Part shown: piece by piece, positions 5,677 to 12,734 of the stretch
How positions within the stretch are numbered: the stretch's first letter is position 1
Layout: the number at the start of each line of letters is the position of its first letter
Notes under the pieces: model-generated
What the model was told of the DNA's origin: nothing
The model's database searches: none
Seen by the model: only the letters and a program-made list of their open reading frames with translations
Position numbers and translations under genes: made by a program
DNA from: Cytophagaceae bacterium
GTDB lineage: Bacteria; Bacteroidota; Bacteroidia; Cytophagales; Spirosomataceae
Reading direction: 5' to 3'
NCBI GenBank assembly: GCA_027485075.1
Contig: JAIXRT010000020.1
Span: 1-12,734 of the forward strand
DNA length: 12,734 nucleotides

Positions 5677-7281
5677 GATCGCAAACTCCACGCGGCGATT
5701 TTGACTCCGACCCTCTTCCGTTTCATTGGAAACCTTCGGCTTCTTCGATCCATAGCCTTTCGACTGAATACGAGCTTGTGGAATACCAGCGGCCAACAAA
5801 TAGGCCTGAACGGCATCAGCGCGAGCCTGTGACAAGCGATCATTAATTAAATCCGTACCCGTGTTATCTGTGTGACCACTAATCTCAATGCGAAGACTCG
5901 GATTATCTTGCATCACCTGCACCATCCGCTTCAACTCAGGGTCAGATTCTGGCGTCAAGGTCGCCTTGTTCAACTCGAAAAACAAGTTATTCACCGTTAC
6001 ACTCGAACCCTTGGCAATCGGAACCATCGTCAAATCGCGATCATCCAATTCCAAATAACGTCCCCGCATTTGGCTTAAATCTAAGTGCAAAGAACTCGGC
6101 AAAAATCCATCCGCCTTCGCTGTAATTCCATAATTGATCCCATAAGGCAAGACCAATTTATACTGGCCCGTAGACGGGTCCGGCGTCGCTTGGCCAATAA
6201 TCTTCCCCGTCTTTAAATCTTCATACGCGACTGATGCCCCTCCAGGCACCGCCCCTGTCGAATTCAAAATTTTTCCAGAAAGCAAGACCACGGCCGAAGA
6301 TGTCTCGGACGACGTAATGCGCGGACTCGACTTCACATCTTGTTGAATGATAGGTTCCTCTTTCGCCACCGCGGCAACGACCGGCTCCGGCTCCACCGCA
6401 ATTCGAAAAATATCCTTTTTCCCGGTTTCCGTAGAGGATAAAAAATAGGCATAATCACCTTTGGCAGATAACGTATAGTAAGCATCGTACGCAGGTGTAT
6501 TCACTGGCGGACCTATGTTCACCGGCTTACGCCACGATGTCCAGCCCTGACCTAAGCGCTTCGTCATATAAATGTCTTGACTTCCTTGACCACCCGGTCG
6601 GTCAGACGAGAAATACATCGTCATCCCATCCGCCGCTAAAAAAGGTGTCGTTTCGGAGTATTCCGAGTTAATAGCATCCGACAATTTTTCGGGTTTAGTC
6701 CAACCATTCGCCTGCAAAAAACTCACATAAATATCATCGCGGTCACTCTTCTTCTTCTCTGAAAATGCGAGCAAAAGCGTTTTTCCATCCATGGACAAAT
6801 AGGCGTATTCATTGAGCCCTTTACTCATCCGCTCGTAATTGGGAATATTGATTTTCTCGGGAATGGACCAACCGCCAATCTGTTTTTTCGCTAAAGAAAA
6901 TCCGCGCGTTTCATAGTTTCCATTCACATACGATCCTTTCAACAAGATAGTTTGGCCATCGGGCGAAATAGATAAAATCGTATTGTACTGATCGCGATTC
7001 AACACATCCGGCATACGTCGCGCGGTGGACCAAGCCTCGCCAACACGTTCACTGTACCAAATATCCTGCGAACCAGCCACCGTCTCCGATCCTGGCGTTC
7101 CATACTTATTGGCCGGATGATTCTTCCTGCCAAAATACAGCGTATTCCCATCCGGAGCCATCACTGGATTCAATTCAGCAAAATCGCTATTGATCGCAGA
7201 CCCCAGATTCTCCGGTTTTTGCTGCGCCCAAAGCGTTCCCGCACTTACTAAAATCAAAAATATTATCCGCGATAAATCCAT
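5671..7281 (-). CDS. OmpA-family envelope protein with PD40 propeller and carboxypeptidase-like domain
   Basis: A 536-residue exported protein. Residues 1-19 form a signal peptide (hydrophobic IIFLILVSAGTLWA, cut before QQKPE). Residues about 25-295 hold TolB/PD40-type propeller blades, seen as repeated xxPDGxTLYF and SQDIWYS/SQDIYMT signatures at about 42-50, 71-77, 107-114, 163-171, 217-225 and 234-240. Residues about 331-420 resemble a carboxypeptidase-regulatory-like beta-sandwich (LSGKILN...GQYKLVLPYG). Residues about 428-536 form an OmpA C-terminal domain with the diaminopimelate-binding pair Asp472 (GHTDNTG) and Arg487 (LSQARA), so it should bind peptidoglycan. No lipobox cysteine is present. 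It is the last gene of a four-gene operon; its ATG lies inside the end of the LOG gene (19-base overlap), preceded by the purine-rich GGAAAAGAA. Similar architectures occur in Bacteroidota gliding/secretion gene sets, but no such partners are here. Confidence 0.92.
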   Translation of the reverse strand: MDLSRIIFLILVSAGTLWAQQKPENLGSAINSDFAELNPVMAPDGNTLYFGRKNHPANKYGTPGSETVAGSQDIWYSERVGEAWSTARRMPDVLNRDQYNTILSISPDGQTILLKGSYVNGNYETRGFSLAKKQIGGWSIPEKINIPNYERMSKGLNEYAYLSMDGKTLLLAFSEKKKSDRDDIYVSFLQANGWTKPEKLSDAINSEYSETTPFLAADGMTMYFSSDRPGGQGSQDIYMTKRLGQGWTSWRKPVNIGPPVNTPAYDAYYTLSAKGDYAYFLSSTETGKKDIFRIAVEPEPVVAAVAKEEPIIQQDVKSSPRITSSETSSAVVLLSGKILNSTGAVPGGASVAYEDLKTGKIIGQATPDPSTGQYKLVLPYGINYGITAKADGFLPSSLHLDLSQMRGRYLELDDRDLTMVPIAKGSSVTVNNLFFELNKATLTPESDPELKRMVQVMQDNPSLRIEISGHTDNTGTDLINDRLSQARADAVQAYLLAAGIPQARIQSKGYGSKKPKVSNETEEGRSQNRRVEFAIL

Positions 7282-7844
7282 TTCTTTTCCATTTTTTCTG
7301 GCTCATACGCCATCATCCAGTCGATCAAAACATCTGGATCTTGCTCGACTTGAAGTGCCTCCAAATTTGGCATTTTCAAAAATCCTTCGTCTACCATGTG
7401 CTGCATTTGGGCCAATAAATGATCGTAATAGCCGTTGGTGTTCAGAATGGAAATCGGCATTTGATGTAAATCCAATTGCTTCCAGGTCAACATCTCAAAG
7501 AGTTCATCCAGCGTCCCAAATCCACCCGGCAAGGCAATCACCCCATCCGCGCGATTCGCCATCAATTGCTTGCGCGCATGCATCGATTCCGTAACAAAAC
7601 ATTCCTGAATTCCCGTATGCTTCACTTCCCACGGTTCCATAAACGAGGGAATAACACCCACACATTGCCCGCCAATTTTTAAATACTCATCTGCCAAAAC
7701 ACCCATAATCCCCACACTTCCCGCACCAAAAATCAATTCGCAATCGTAACGTTTCAACGCGTGAACCAACTTCTTCGCTTCCTGCTCATAAACTGGATTA
7801 TGTCCCTTTGACGACCCACAATACACTAAAATTTTCTTAGACAT
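7263..7844 (-). CDS. LOG family protein (nucleotide 5'-monophosphate phosphoribohydrolase, TIGR00730)
   Basis: A 193-residue cytosolic Rossmann-fold enzyme. Members of this family cleave the N-glycosidic bond of nucleoside 5'-monophosphates (including cytokinin ribotides), releasing the free base and ribose 5-phosphate. Key signatures are the N-terminal ILVYCGSSKGHNP (5-17), the catalytic PGGFGTLDE (106-114) containing the general acid/base Glu114, and Arg91 in ESMHARK (86-92), which contacts the phosphate. Length is normal. The start at 7844 overlaps the previous gene by eight bases (ATGTCTAA), and its end overlaps the OmpA-protein start by 19 bases, so it is a middle gene of the operon and probably translationally coupled. 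Cytokinin activation is known for some homologues; whether this one acts on such substrates or on ordinary purine nucleotides is not visible. Confidence 0.93.
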   Translation of the reverse strand: MSKKILVYCGSSKGHNPVYEQEAKKLVHALKRYDCELIFGAGSVGIMGVLADEYLKIGGQCVGVIPSFMEPWEVKHTGIQECFVTESMHARKQLMANRADGVIALPGGFGTLDELFEMLTWKQLDLHQMPISILNTNGYYDHLLAQMQHMVDEGFLKMPNLEALQVEQDPDVLIDWMMAYEPEKMEKKWIYRG

Positions 7845-8712
7845 GCACTAATTGTTTTATCGCTTCCGAGAAGCGCTTGTATGTAAACGTAAAACCAAGC
7901 TCATTTTGTATTTTTTGAGACGAAACAAAATTCCCCCCCGTCACCAAACAAGCCATTTCACCTAAAATAAGTCGTAACATGAATGCCGGAACATGCGGCC
8001 ACCAAACCGGTCGGTGCAACGCACCCGCAATCTCACGAGTCATCGCCGCATGAGTCAATGGCTCCGGTGCGACCGCATTATAAACACCAACGGCCCGTTC
8101 ATCAGTCAACGCTTGCGCAAACATCCGGACTAAGTCATCCCGATGAATCCACGACTGACCTTGATTTCCGTCGCCTAGTATAAAACCCGCAAACATACGA
8201 ATGGGTAAAGCCAACACCGGAAAAATCCCTCCTTCACGCTCCATCACTAATCCAATACGTAATTTCACGACACGTAATCCAGTGATTTCATCCACCGCAT
8301 CTTCCCAGGCGCGGGTACATTCCGCTAAAAAATCAGCTCCGGAATCGGTGGATTCCACGCATGTTTTTTGGCCCGAATCTGCACCATAATACCCGATTGC
8401 TGATGCTGAAACGAAGGTATGCACCTGATGTTTCTCGGTCCGCAAGACACGCGCTAAAAGTCGCGTAGAATCTACGCGCGACGAAATCAATTCTTTTTTA
8501 CGCGCAGCAGTCCAGCGCTTATCCGCTATTCCTGCACCTGCCAAATGCACAATCGCATCAATGCCATCTAATACGCGAGGATCCATGGTCTGATTCACCA
8601 CATCCCATCCAGATTTACGCGATAAAATGCGCACTTCGTGGCCGGCTTTCACCAGGTATTTTTGCAGCGCCTGCCCGATAAATCCGGTTCCTCCCGTGAT
8701 GAGAACGTGCAT
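7837..8712 (-). CDS. TIGR01777-family NAD(P)-binding epimerase-like protein (YfcH/SDR39U1 type)
   Basis: A 291-residue cytosolic protein of the extended short-chain dehydrogenase superfamily. The dinucleotide-binding motif GGTGFIG is at 7-13 right after the first strand, as expected. Further marks are VHLAGAGI (55-62), SASAIGYYG (102-110, holding the Tyr of the SDR active site region), and GQSWIHRDDL (185-194), a hallmark of this family. The C terminus (about 239-286, VPAFMLRLILGEMA...FVSSQKIQNELGFTF) is the DUF1731 segment. The reaction is not established for the family, and an older link to cell-division inhibition is weak. Its ATG shares one base with the stop of the upstream GH3/serine hydrolase gene (TAATG), which implies coupled translation, and its end overlaps the LOG gene by eight bases. 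Confidence 0.93.
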   Translation of the reverse strand: MHVLITGGTGFIGQALQKYLVKAGHEVRILSRKSGWDVVNQTMDPRVLDGIDAIVHLAGAGIADKRWTAARKKELISSRVDSTRLLARVLRTEKHQVHTFVSASAIGYYGADSGQKTCVESTDSGADFLAECTRAWEDAVDEITGLRVVKLRIGLVMEREGGIFPVLALPIRMFAGFILGDGNQGQSWIHRDDLVRMFAQALTDERAVGVYNAVAPEPLTHAAMTREIAGALHRPVWWPHVPAFMLRLILGEMACLVTGGNFVSSQKIQNELGFTFTYKRFSEAIKQLVHV

Positions 8713-11700
8713 TAATTTCCTTTTTTGATGGCCTGATAAATGACTTCATTAATACCAGTCCGAATGTTCGCATCCGAAATACGGCTGTTATTCCGAGTTG
8801 GGTACACGCGATTCGACAAGAATACATACACAATGTCGTGAGTGGGATCTACCCAGGTATACGTGCCGGTAAATCCTGAGTGCCCAAAGCTCTCTTGGCT
8901 TGCCGATTCTGCCGCAGAAATTCCTGGTTTCTTCCGATCTGGCTTATCAAAACCAATCCCGCGGCGAGCGTTTTCTTCCATCGTGAATGGATACGAAGTC
9001 CACTGCTTAACAGTCTTCTCGTCGATGAATTGCTTACCACCATAATAGCCTTTTTGCAGATACATTTGCATGAGTTTCGCGAGGTCATTTGCATTGCCAA
9101 ACAAGCCAGCGTGGCCACTAATCCCGTCTAAAAGCGCGGCACCTTCATCATGCACTTTGCCATGAATTAAAGTTTTTCGGAATAAAGAATCGTATTCGGT
9201 GGGTACAATGCGTGCCAACGGAAAATACTTCTCTGCCTGATAAACGAGCGTTTTTGCCCCCAAAGGTTTGTAAAACGTATCCGATAAATAATTTATCCAC
9301 GTTTTCCCTGTCATCCGGGTAGAAATTTGTGGCAATAAATAATACGATAAATCCGAATAAACATATTCCTTCTTATCTCGCAAAGCTGAATTTTTGATCG
9401 CCTCGGTAATCATCGCTCCCATACTGCGATGTGCCCAAAGATTAGGTGCCACTTGAGTTGGATATTCCTCGGAAGCAGCGTAGGAAAGCGTGCGTGGTTT
9501 CCAACGGGTCACCTCGTTCTTCAGGTCGACGCAGGTATCCCACATGACCTTTTGGTTTTTGATAATCCGTTTTAGGCGTTCCGCCGCGTTTGATTTCAAT
9601 ACATATTTATTCACAAAAGCATCCGCATCGAACTGCTTGCGGTATTTTTTGCTATGCAAAATCATATTCGTGCTATCCACGTAATCTTGCCAAAAAGGAA
9701 TCCATGCCCGCAAGCGCGCTTGATGCGTCAAAATGTCGAGGTATTTTAAGTCACTTTTATTACTCGCTTCAAAACCCGGAATCAAACTCCCCATCGTAGT
9801 TTGCACGGAGAATTTCCCTTCATCTTGCCACTTCATAAGTGCCGGAACGGAGGTAGAAATTTTAGTAATCGATGCCAAATCGAAAATATCACTGGTCTTC
9901 ATCGGCTCTTTCGATTCGTACGTTTGGGTACCAAAAGCCTTGTGGTAAATCACTTTCCCTTCTTTGGCAATCAGCACAACAGCGCCTGGAGCACCCTTGA
10001 TATCGATGGCTTTTTGGGCCAGAGAATCCACTTTTCGGTTGAGAAACTGACTTGAAATCCCAACTGCTTCCGGTACAACCTGATATTGTAATCGCCCTAA
10101 AGAAGGCGTCATCACGCCCATTCCAGCCGGATATTCTGCCGAAGCGCTAACTGGTAATTTACCTTCGGCGGCAATACCCCCAAAAATCGCCATCGCCGCG
10201 GCTTCTTGCTGGGCTATTCCATCCTGATACATAAGAACAAGTCCTGCGGCCTTATTCAAATTCTCAAATGACTTAAAGGTAAAGGGATTCGCAAAATGGG
10301 TATAAATGGCCTTTTCCGTAACGAACCGACTCACCAAAGCCTGAATTTTAGGCTTAATGGCATAATTATTTACCGGGCGATAAGAGATACCATGCAAACC
10401 TACGAGTACCACATCCACATTTTTGAGTGCGTTTTCGATGCGGGTAATGGTGCTATCTGCTGAATTCTCGTCGAGGTAATAGTGGTCCATTTCCACATAA
10501 TTTTGGGCCATCTTCTGGAATTCGGTTGGAAAAACGGATCCATAATTCGCTTTACCGATTGCCAAGGTGGCAATCTTCAAACTGTCTAATTGGCGAATCG
10601 GAATGAGACTCTTCGGGTTTTTAAGAACGGTTACCGTTTTTTCCGCTAGCGTACGCTTTAGAATCTCAGCATTAATCGGATTCAATTCCTCAATCAAATG
10701 ATCCATCTTGGTGGGTTGATATTGATCAAGGCCCGCCCAGGCTTTGGCATTTAGTATTCTACGGACACGCAGGTCTAATTCAGCTTCTGTAATTTCACCA
10801 TCGGTGAGCGCCTTCTTAATCGCATTAAATGCGGCAGGAACATCCACAAACGTCTCAAGAATATCGTTTCCAGCTAGAAAAGCTTTGACATTTGCTTGGC
10901 CTTCCGGGAACATTTTAGTTGCACCTTTCATGTCCATGGCGTCCGTAAATACGAGGCCTTGAAATTTCAATTGATCTCTGAGCAATCCGGTGACGATTGG
11001 TTTCGACATAGAAGATGCCAAATTCGCAGTGGAATCGAGGGATGGAATACTGAGGTGGGCCACCATGACTCCTTGTAATCCTTTGTCGATAAGCTCCGTG
11101 TAGGGAAATAATTCAAGGCTATCAAGACGAGCACGGTTATGGTTAATCACGGGAATATCGTAATGTGAATCTACGCCGGTATCACCGTGGCCGGGAAAAT
11201 GTTTGGCAGATGTAATGATGCCGCCTTTTTGTAGGCCTCGCATGTAGGCCAATGATTTTTGGGTGACAAGATTTCTATTTTCACCAAAAGAGCGGAAGTT
11301 GATGACCGGATTATTCGGATTATTATTCACATCCACAACGGGCGCATAATTGATATGCACACCTATCCGTTTGCACTGTTGGGCTATCTGAAAACCCATC
11401 TTTTCGATCAACGCATCGTTTCCTTGCATGGCCCCGAGGGTCATTTGATAGGGATAGCGAACCGTAGAATCGAGGCGCATATTTAGGCCCCATTCGAGGT
11501 CCATCCCGATAAAAAGGGGCACTTTGGACATGGATTGCAGTTTATTGACAAGTCTGGCCTGGGTCGTTGGGTAGCCGGCAAAAAGCACGAAACCGCCCAC
11601 ATGGTAATTTCGAACAATATCGAAAAGTCGGGTAGTATCGTAGATGGGATTGGAATTTCCGCGTGGCATAAGCACTTGTCCGATTTTCTGGTCAACGCTT

Positions 11701-11822
11701 AGTGAGGCCATGACGGAGTCTACCCATTTAGATTTGGTATGGGGGAAGAGGTCTTTTTGGCTGAAAGCAGGAATTGAAAATAGCAGGGAAAGGCAGGCTA
11801 ATGCGGCAAAAAATCGTCTCAT
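8712..11822 (-). CDS. Exported GH3 beta-N-acetylhexosaminidase fused to a beta-lactamase-fold serine hydrolase
   Basis: A 1036-residue two-enzyme protein and first gene of the operon. Residues 1-21 form a signal peptide (FFAALACLSLLFSIPAFS). Residues about 33-365 are the GH3 N-terminal barrel with NagZ features: KHFPGHGDTGVDSH (207-220), supplying the Asp218/His220 acid-base pair, and nucleophile Asp294 in GLVFTDAMDM. Residues about 385-570 resemble the GH3 C-terminal alpha/beta domain. From about 590 a class C beta-lactamase-like domain follows: SITK (Ser651, Lys654), Tyr822 in VYSDLSYYLL, and HSGFTGTYTWVDP (981-993). About 100 residues (705-800) with many Lys/Arg and aromatic residues lie between the first and second motifs. 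The first half should release GlcNAc from peptidoglycan fragments; the second may cut D-peptides or esters, as inferred from the fold. Such fusions exist in Bacteroidota. No clear promoter stands out upstream. Confidence 0.95.
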   Translation of the reverse strand: MRRFFAALACLSLLFSIPAFSQKDLFPHTKSKWVDSVMASLSVDQKIGQVLMPRGNSNPIYDTTRLFDIVRNYHVGGFVLFAGYPTTQARLVNKLQSMSKVPLFIGMDLEWGLNMRLDSTVRYPYQMTLGAMQGNDALIEKMGFQIAQQCKRIGVHINYAPVVDVNNNPNNPVINFRSFGENRNLVTQKSLAYMRGLQKGGIITSAKHFPGHGDTGVDSHYDIPVINHNRARLDSLELFPYTELIDKGLQGVMVAHLSIPSLDSTANLASSMSKPIVTGLLRDQLKFQGLVFTDAMDMKGATKMFPEGQANVKAFLAGNDILETFVDVPAAFNAIKKALTDGEITEAELDLRVRRILNAKAWAGLDQYQPTKMDHLIEELNPINAEILKRTLAEKTVTVLKNPKSLIPIRQLDSLKIATLAIGKANYGSVFPTEFQKMAQNYVEMDHYYLDENSADSTITRIENALKNVDVVLVGLHGISYRPVNNYAIKPKIQALVSRFVTEKAIYTHFANPFTFKSFENLNKAAGLVLMYQDGIAQQEAAAMAIFGGIAAEGKLPVSASAEYPAGMGVMTPSLGRLQYQVVPEAVGISSQFLNRKVDSLAQKAIDIKGAPGAVVLIAKEGKVIYHKAFGTQTYESKEPMKTSDIFDLASITKISTSVPALMKWQDEGKFSVQTTMGSLIPGFEASNKSDLKYLDILTHQARLRAWIPFWQDYVDSTNMILHSKKYRKQFDADAFVNKYVLKSNAAERLKRIIKNQKVMWDTCVDLKNEVTRWKPRTLSYAASEEYPTQVAPNLWAHRSMGAMITEAIKNSALRDKKEYVYSDLSYYLLPQISTRMTGKTWINYLSDTFYKPLGAKTLVYQAEKYFPLARIVPTEYDSLFRKTLIHGKVHDEGAALLDGISGHAGLFGNANDLAKLMQMYLQKGYYGGKQFIDEKTVKQWTSYPFTMEENARRGIGFDKPDRKKPGISAAESASQESFGHSGFTGTYTWVDPTHDIVYVFLSNRVYPTRNNSRISDANIRTGINEVIYQAIKKGN

Positions 11823-11899
11823 AGGTGTTGATTAGTCTGTGAAAATACGGAATGTTTGGGATTTTTTTCGCCGAATTTTCGCAAGCGAGAAAGGAATTG

Positions 11900-11907
11900 T
11901 ATTTTTG
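11900..11907 (+). promoter_or_regulatory. Candidate -7 element of tpiA
   Basis: TATTTTTG matches TAnnTTTG exactly and ends 20 bases before the tpiA ATG, giving a leader of about 14 bases. No TTG-type -33 element is visible at the right distance. The 105-base gap (11823-11927) must also hold the promoter for the divergent GH3 operon, for which I find only the weak minus-strand match TATTTTCA near 11845. Confidence 0.5.
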
Positions 11908-11927
11908 AAGCTTAATTAGATGAACGT

Positions 11928-12689
11928 ATGAGAAAAAAAATTGTTGCTGGAAACTGGAAAATGAATAAAACGGCTGCTGAGGCATTCGTTTTGGCTACTG
12001 AAGTAGCTCAATTAGTGAAGTCGGACGTTCCGGCAGATGTACAAGTGATTATGGCGACGCCGGCCTTGTACTTAACAGGTGTTTCTCAAGTCGTTGAGGG
12101 CATATCAAATTTAGCCGTTGCGGCACAAAACTGTCACGAAAAAGCTTCTGGCGCCTATACAGGTGAGATTTCAGCGGTGCAATTAGCCTCCGCTGCGATT
12201 CCTTATGTATTAATTGGTCACTCGGAGCGTCGTGAATATTTTGCTGAATCAAATGAGCAATTGGCTGCCAAAGTAGATGCTGCCTTGGCCAACGATATCA
12301 CACCTATTTTCTGCTGTGGCGAGAGTTTATCGTTACGTGAGGGGGGTGATTTCTTAGCTTATGTAGCGGATCAATTAACGGCAAGCTTATTTCATTTGTC
12401 GGCAGAGGAATTCGGAAAAGTAGTCATTGCGTATGAACCTATTTGGGCGATTGGTACGGGCTTAACGGCTTCAGCTGGTCAGGCACAAGAGATGCATGCA
12501 CATTTACGTGTACACATTGCCGCCAAATACGGCGCAGCGGTGGCGGATAATTGTTCCATTTTATATGGCGGATCTTGCAATGCCAAGAATGCGCAAGAGA
12601 TCTTCGCGGGTCCAGATGTGGATGGCGGGTTGATCGGTGGTGCTTCGTTAATCGCAGCAGATTTCATTACAATCGCCAAATCATTTTAA
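11928..12689 (+). CDS. tpiA: Triosephosphate isomerase
   Basis: A complete 253-residue TIM-barrel enzyme that interconverts dihydroxyacetone phosphate and glyceraldehyde 3-phosphate in glycolysis and gluconeogenesis, in the cytosol as a dimer. All catalytic residues are present: Asn9 and Lys11 in AGNWKMN, the electrophile His98 in IGHSERR, and the base Glu170 in AYEPIWAIGTG, followed by the mobile loop 6 (171-182). The phosphate-binding GGSCNAKN and GGLIGGASL segments lie near the C terminus. Length is standard. The ATG at 11928 is followed directly by the conserved RKKIVAGNW; an out-of-frame ATG at 11920 opens a three-codon frame whose stop overlaps this start (ATGA). The gene stands alone, divergent from the GH3 operon, and ends at a GC-rich hairpin. 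Confidence 0.99.
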   Translation: MRKKIVAGNWKMNKTAAEAFVLATEVAQLVKSDVPADVQVIMATPALYLTGVSQVVEGISNLAVAAQNCHEKASGAYTGEISAVQLASAAIPYVLIGHSERREYFAESNEQLAAKVDAALANDITPIFCCGESLSLREGGDFLAYVADQLTASLFHLSAEEFGKVVIAYEPIWAIGTGLTASAGQAQEMHAHLRVHIAAKYGAAVADNCSILYGGSCNAKNAQEIFAGPDVDGGLIGGASLIAADFITIAKSF

Positions 12690-12695
12690 CTAGAT

Positions 12696-12726
12696 GCTGC
12701 CGGCTTCATCCGCCGGCAGCGTTATT
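12696..12726 (+). terminator. Terminator-like GC-rich hairpin after tpiA
   Basis: Bases 12696-12704 (GCTGCCGGC) and 12712-12720 (GCCGGCAGC) form a perfect 9-bp stem with a seven-base loop (TTCATCC), seven bases after the tpiA stop. The following GTTATTG has only a weak T content, so termination could be inefficient or Rho-assisted. The window ends soon after, so the downstream gene is not seen. Confidence 0.6.
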
Positions 12727-12734
12727 GAATGACT

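Noticed and set aside
8849..10055. Several frames of 60-90 residues on both strands inside the GH3 fusion gene
   Set aside because: All lie inside a continuous 1036-codon gene with intact motifs in both halves; they are shadows.
8712..11822. Assembly or frameshift artefact joining two separate genes
   Set aside because: The frame is continuous, the linker has no internal start with a leader, and both domains are complete; the fusion type is also known in Bacteroidota.
11920..11931. Regulatory upstream mini-frame before tpiA (ATG AAC GTA TGA)
   Set aside because: It overlaps the tpiA start by ATGA, but three codons in a very short leader are likely by chance and nothing else supports attenuation.
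11728..11985. Minus-strand 85-residue frame across the GH3/tpiA gap
   Set aside because: It overlaps two conserved gene starts and a promoter region, and its sequence shows no family features.

Overview
The window looks like ordinary chromosome from a member of the Bacteroidota, most likely a Cytophagales-type bacterium. Three things support this: the protein sequences (a Bacteroidota-style Tgt, a 7TM-AraC regulator, a PD40-OmpA lipoprotein/porin-like protein and a GH3/serine-hydrolase fusion), repeated matches to the Bacteroidota -7 promoter element TAnnTTTG a short distance upstream of genes, and the general lack of Shine-Dalgarno sequences. The genus is an inference and cannot be fixed from this stretch alone. 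I see no phage, transposase, CRISPR array or defence system.

Layout. Bases 1-1013 hold the 3' part of tgt (queuosine tRNA modification), cut by the window edge. It meets an Lrp/AsnC regulator on the minus strand (1014-1484) with no base between the stop codons. Two tRNA genes follow on the plus strand, tRNA-Gly(GCC) and tRNA-Leu(UAA), with a clear promoter in front and a strong intrinsic terminator behind. Next comes a non-coding stretch (1838-2062) built largely of 7-bp repeats that face each other as two inverted arrays. Then come a secreted class-C-beta-lactamase-fold serine hydrolase (2063-3319), a GC-rich foldable element (3317-3402), a GT8-like glycosyltransferase (3451-4452) and a membrane-anchored AraC-type regulator (4519-5676).

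From 11822 down to 5671 the minus strand carries four genes that overlap end to start by 1, 8 and 19 bases and so almost certainly form one operon. In transcription order they are: a 1036-residue exported protein fusing a GH3 beta-N-acetylhexosaminidase to a beta-lactamase-fold serine hydrolase, a TIGR01777-family NAD(P)-binding epimerase-like protein, a LOG-family nucleotide phosphoribohydrolase, and an OmpA-family protein with PD40 propeller repeats. The first and last products act in the cell envelope, probably on or against peptidoglycan; the middle two are cytosolic and their link to the envelope is unknown. The divergent gene at the right end is tpiA (triosephosphate isomerase), followed by a perfect 9-bp GC-rich hairpin at the window edge.

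The most unusual features are non-coding: the inverted 7-bp repeat arrays (about 168 bp) and the 86-nt stepped hairpin that begins inside a stop codon. Among the proteins, the Tgt has lost all four canonical zinc ligands at their positions, with an apparent Cys/His swap at two of them. I did not find convincing evidence for a wholly new multi-gene system.
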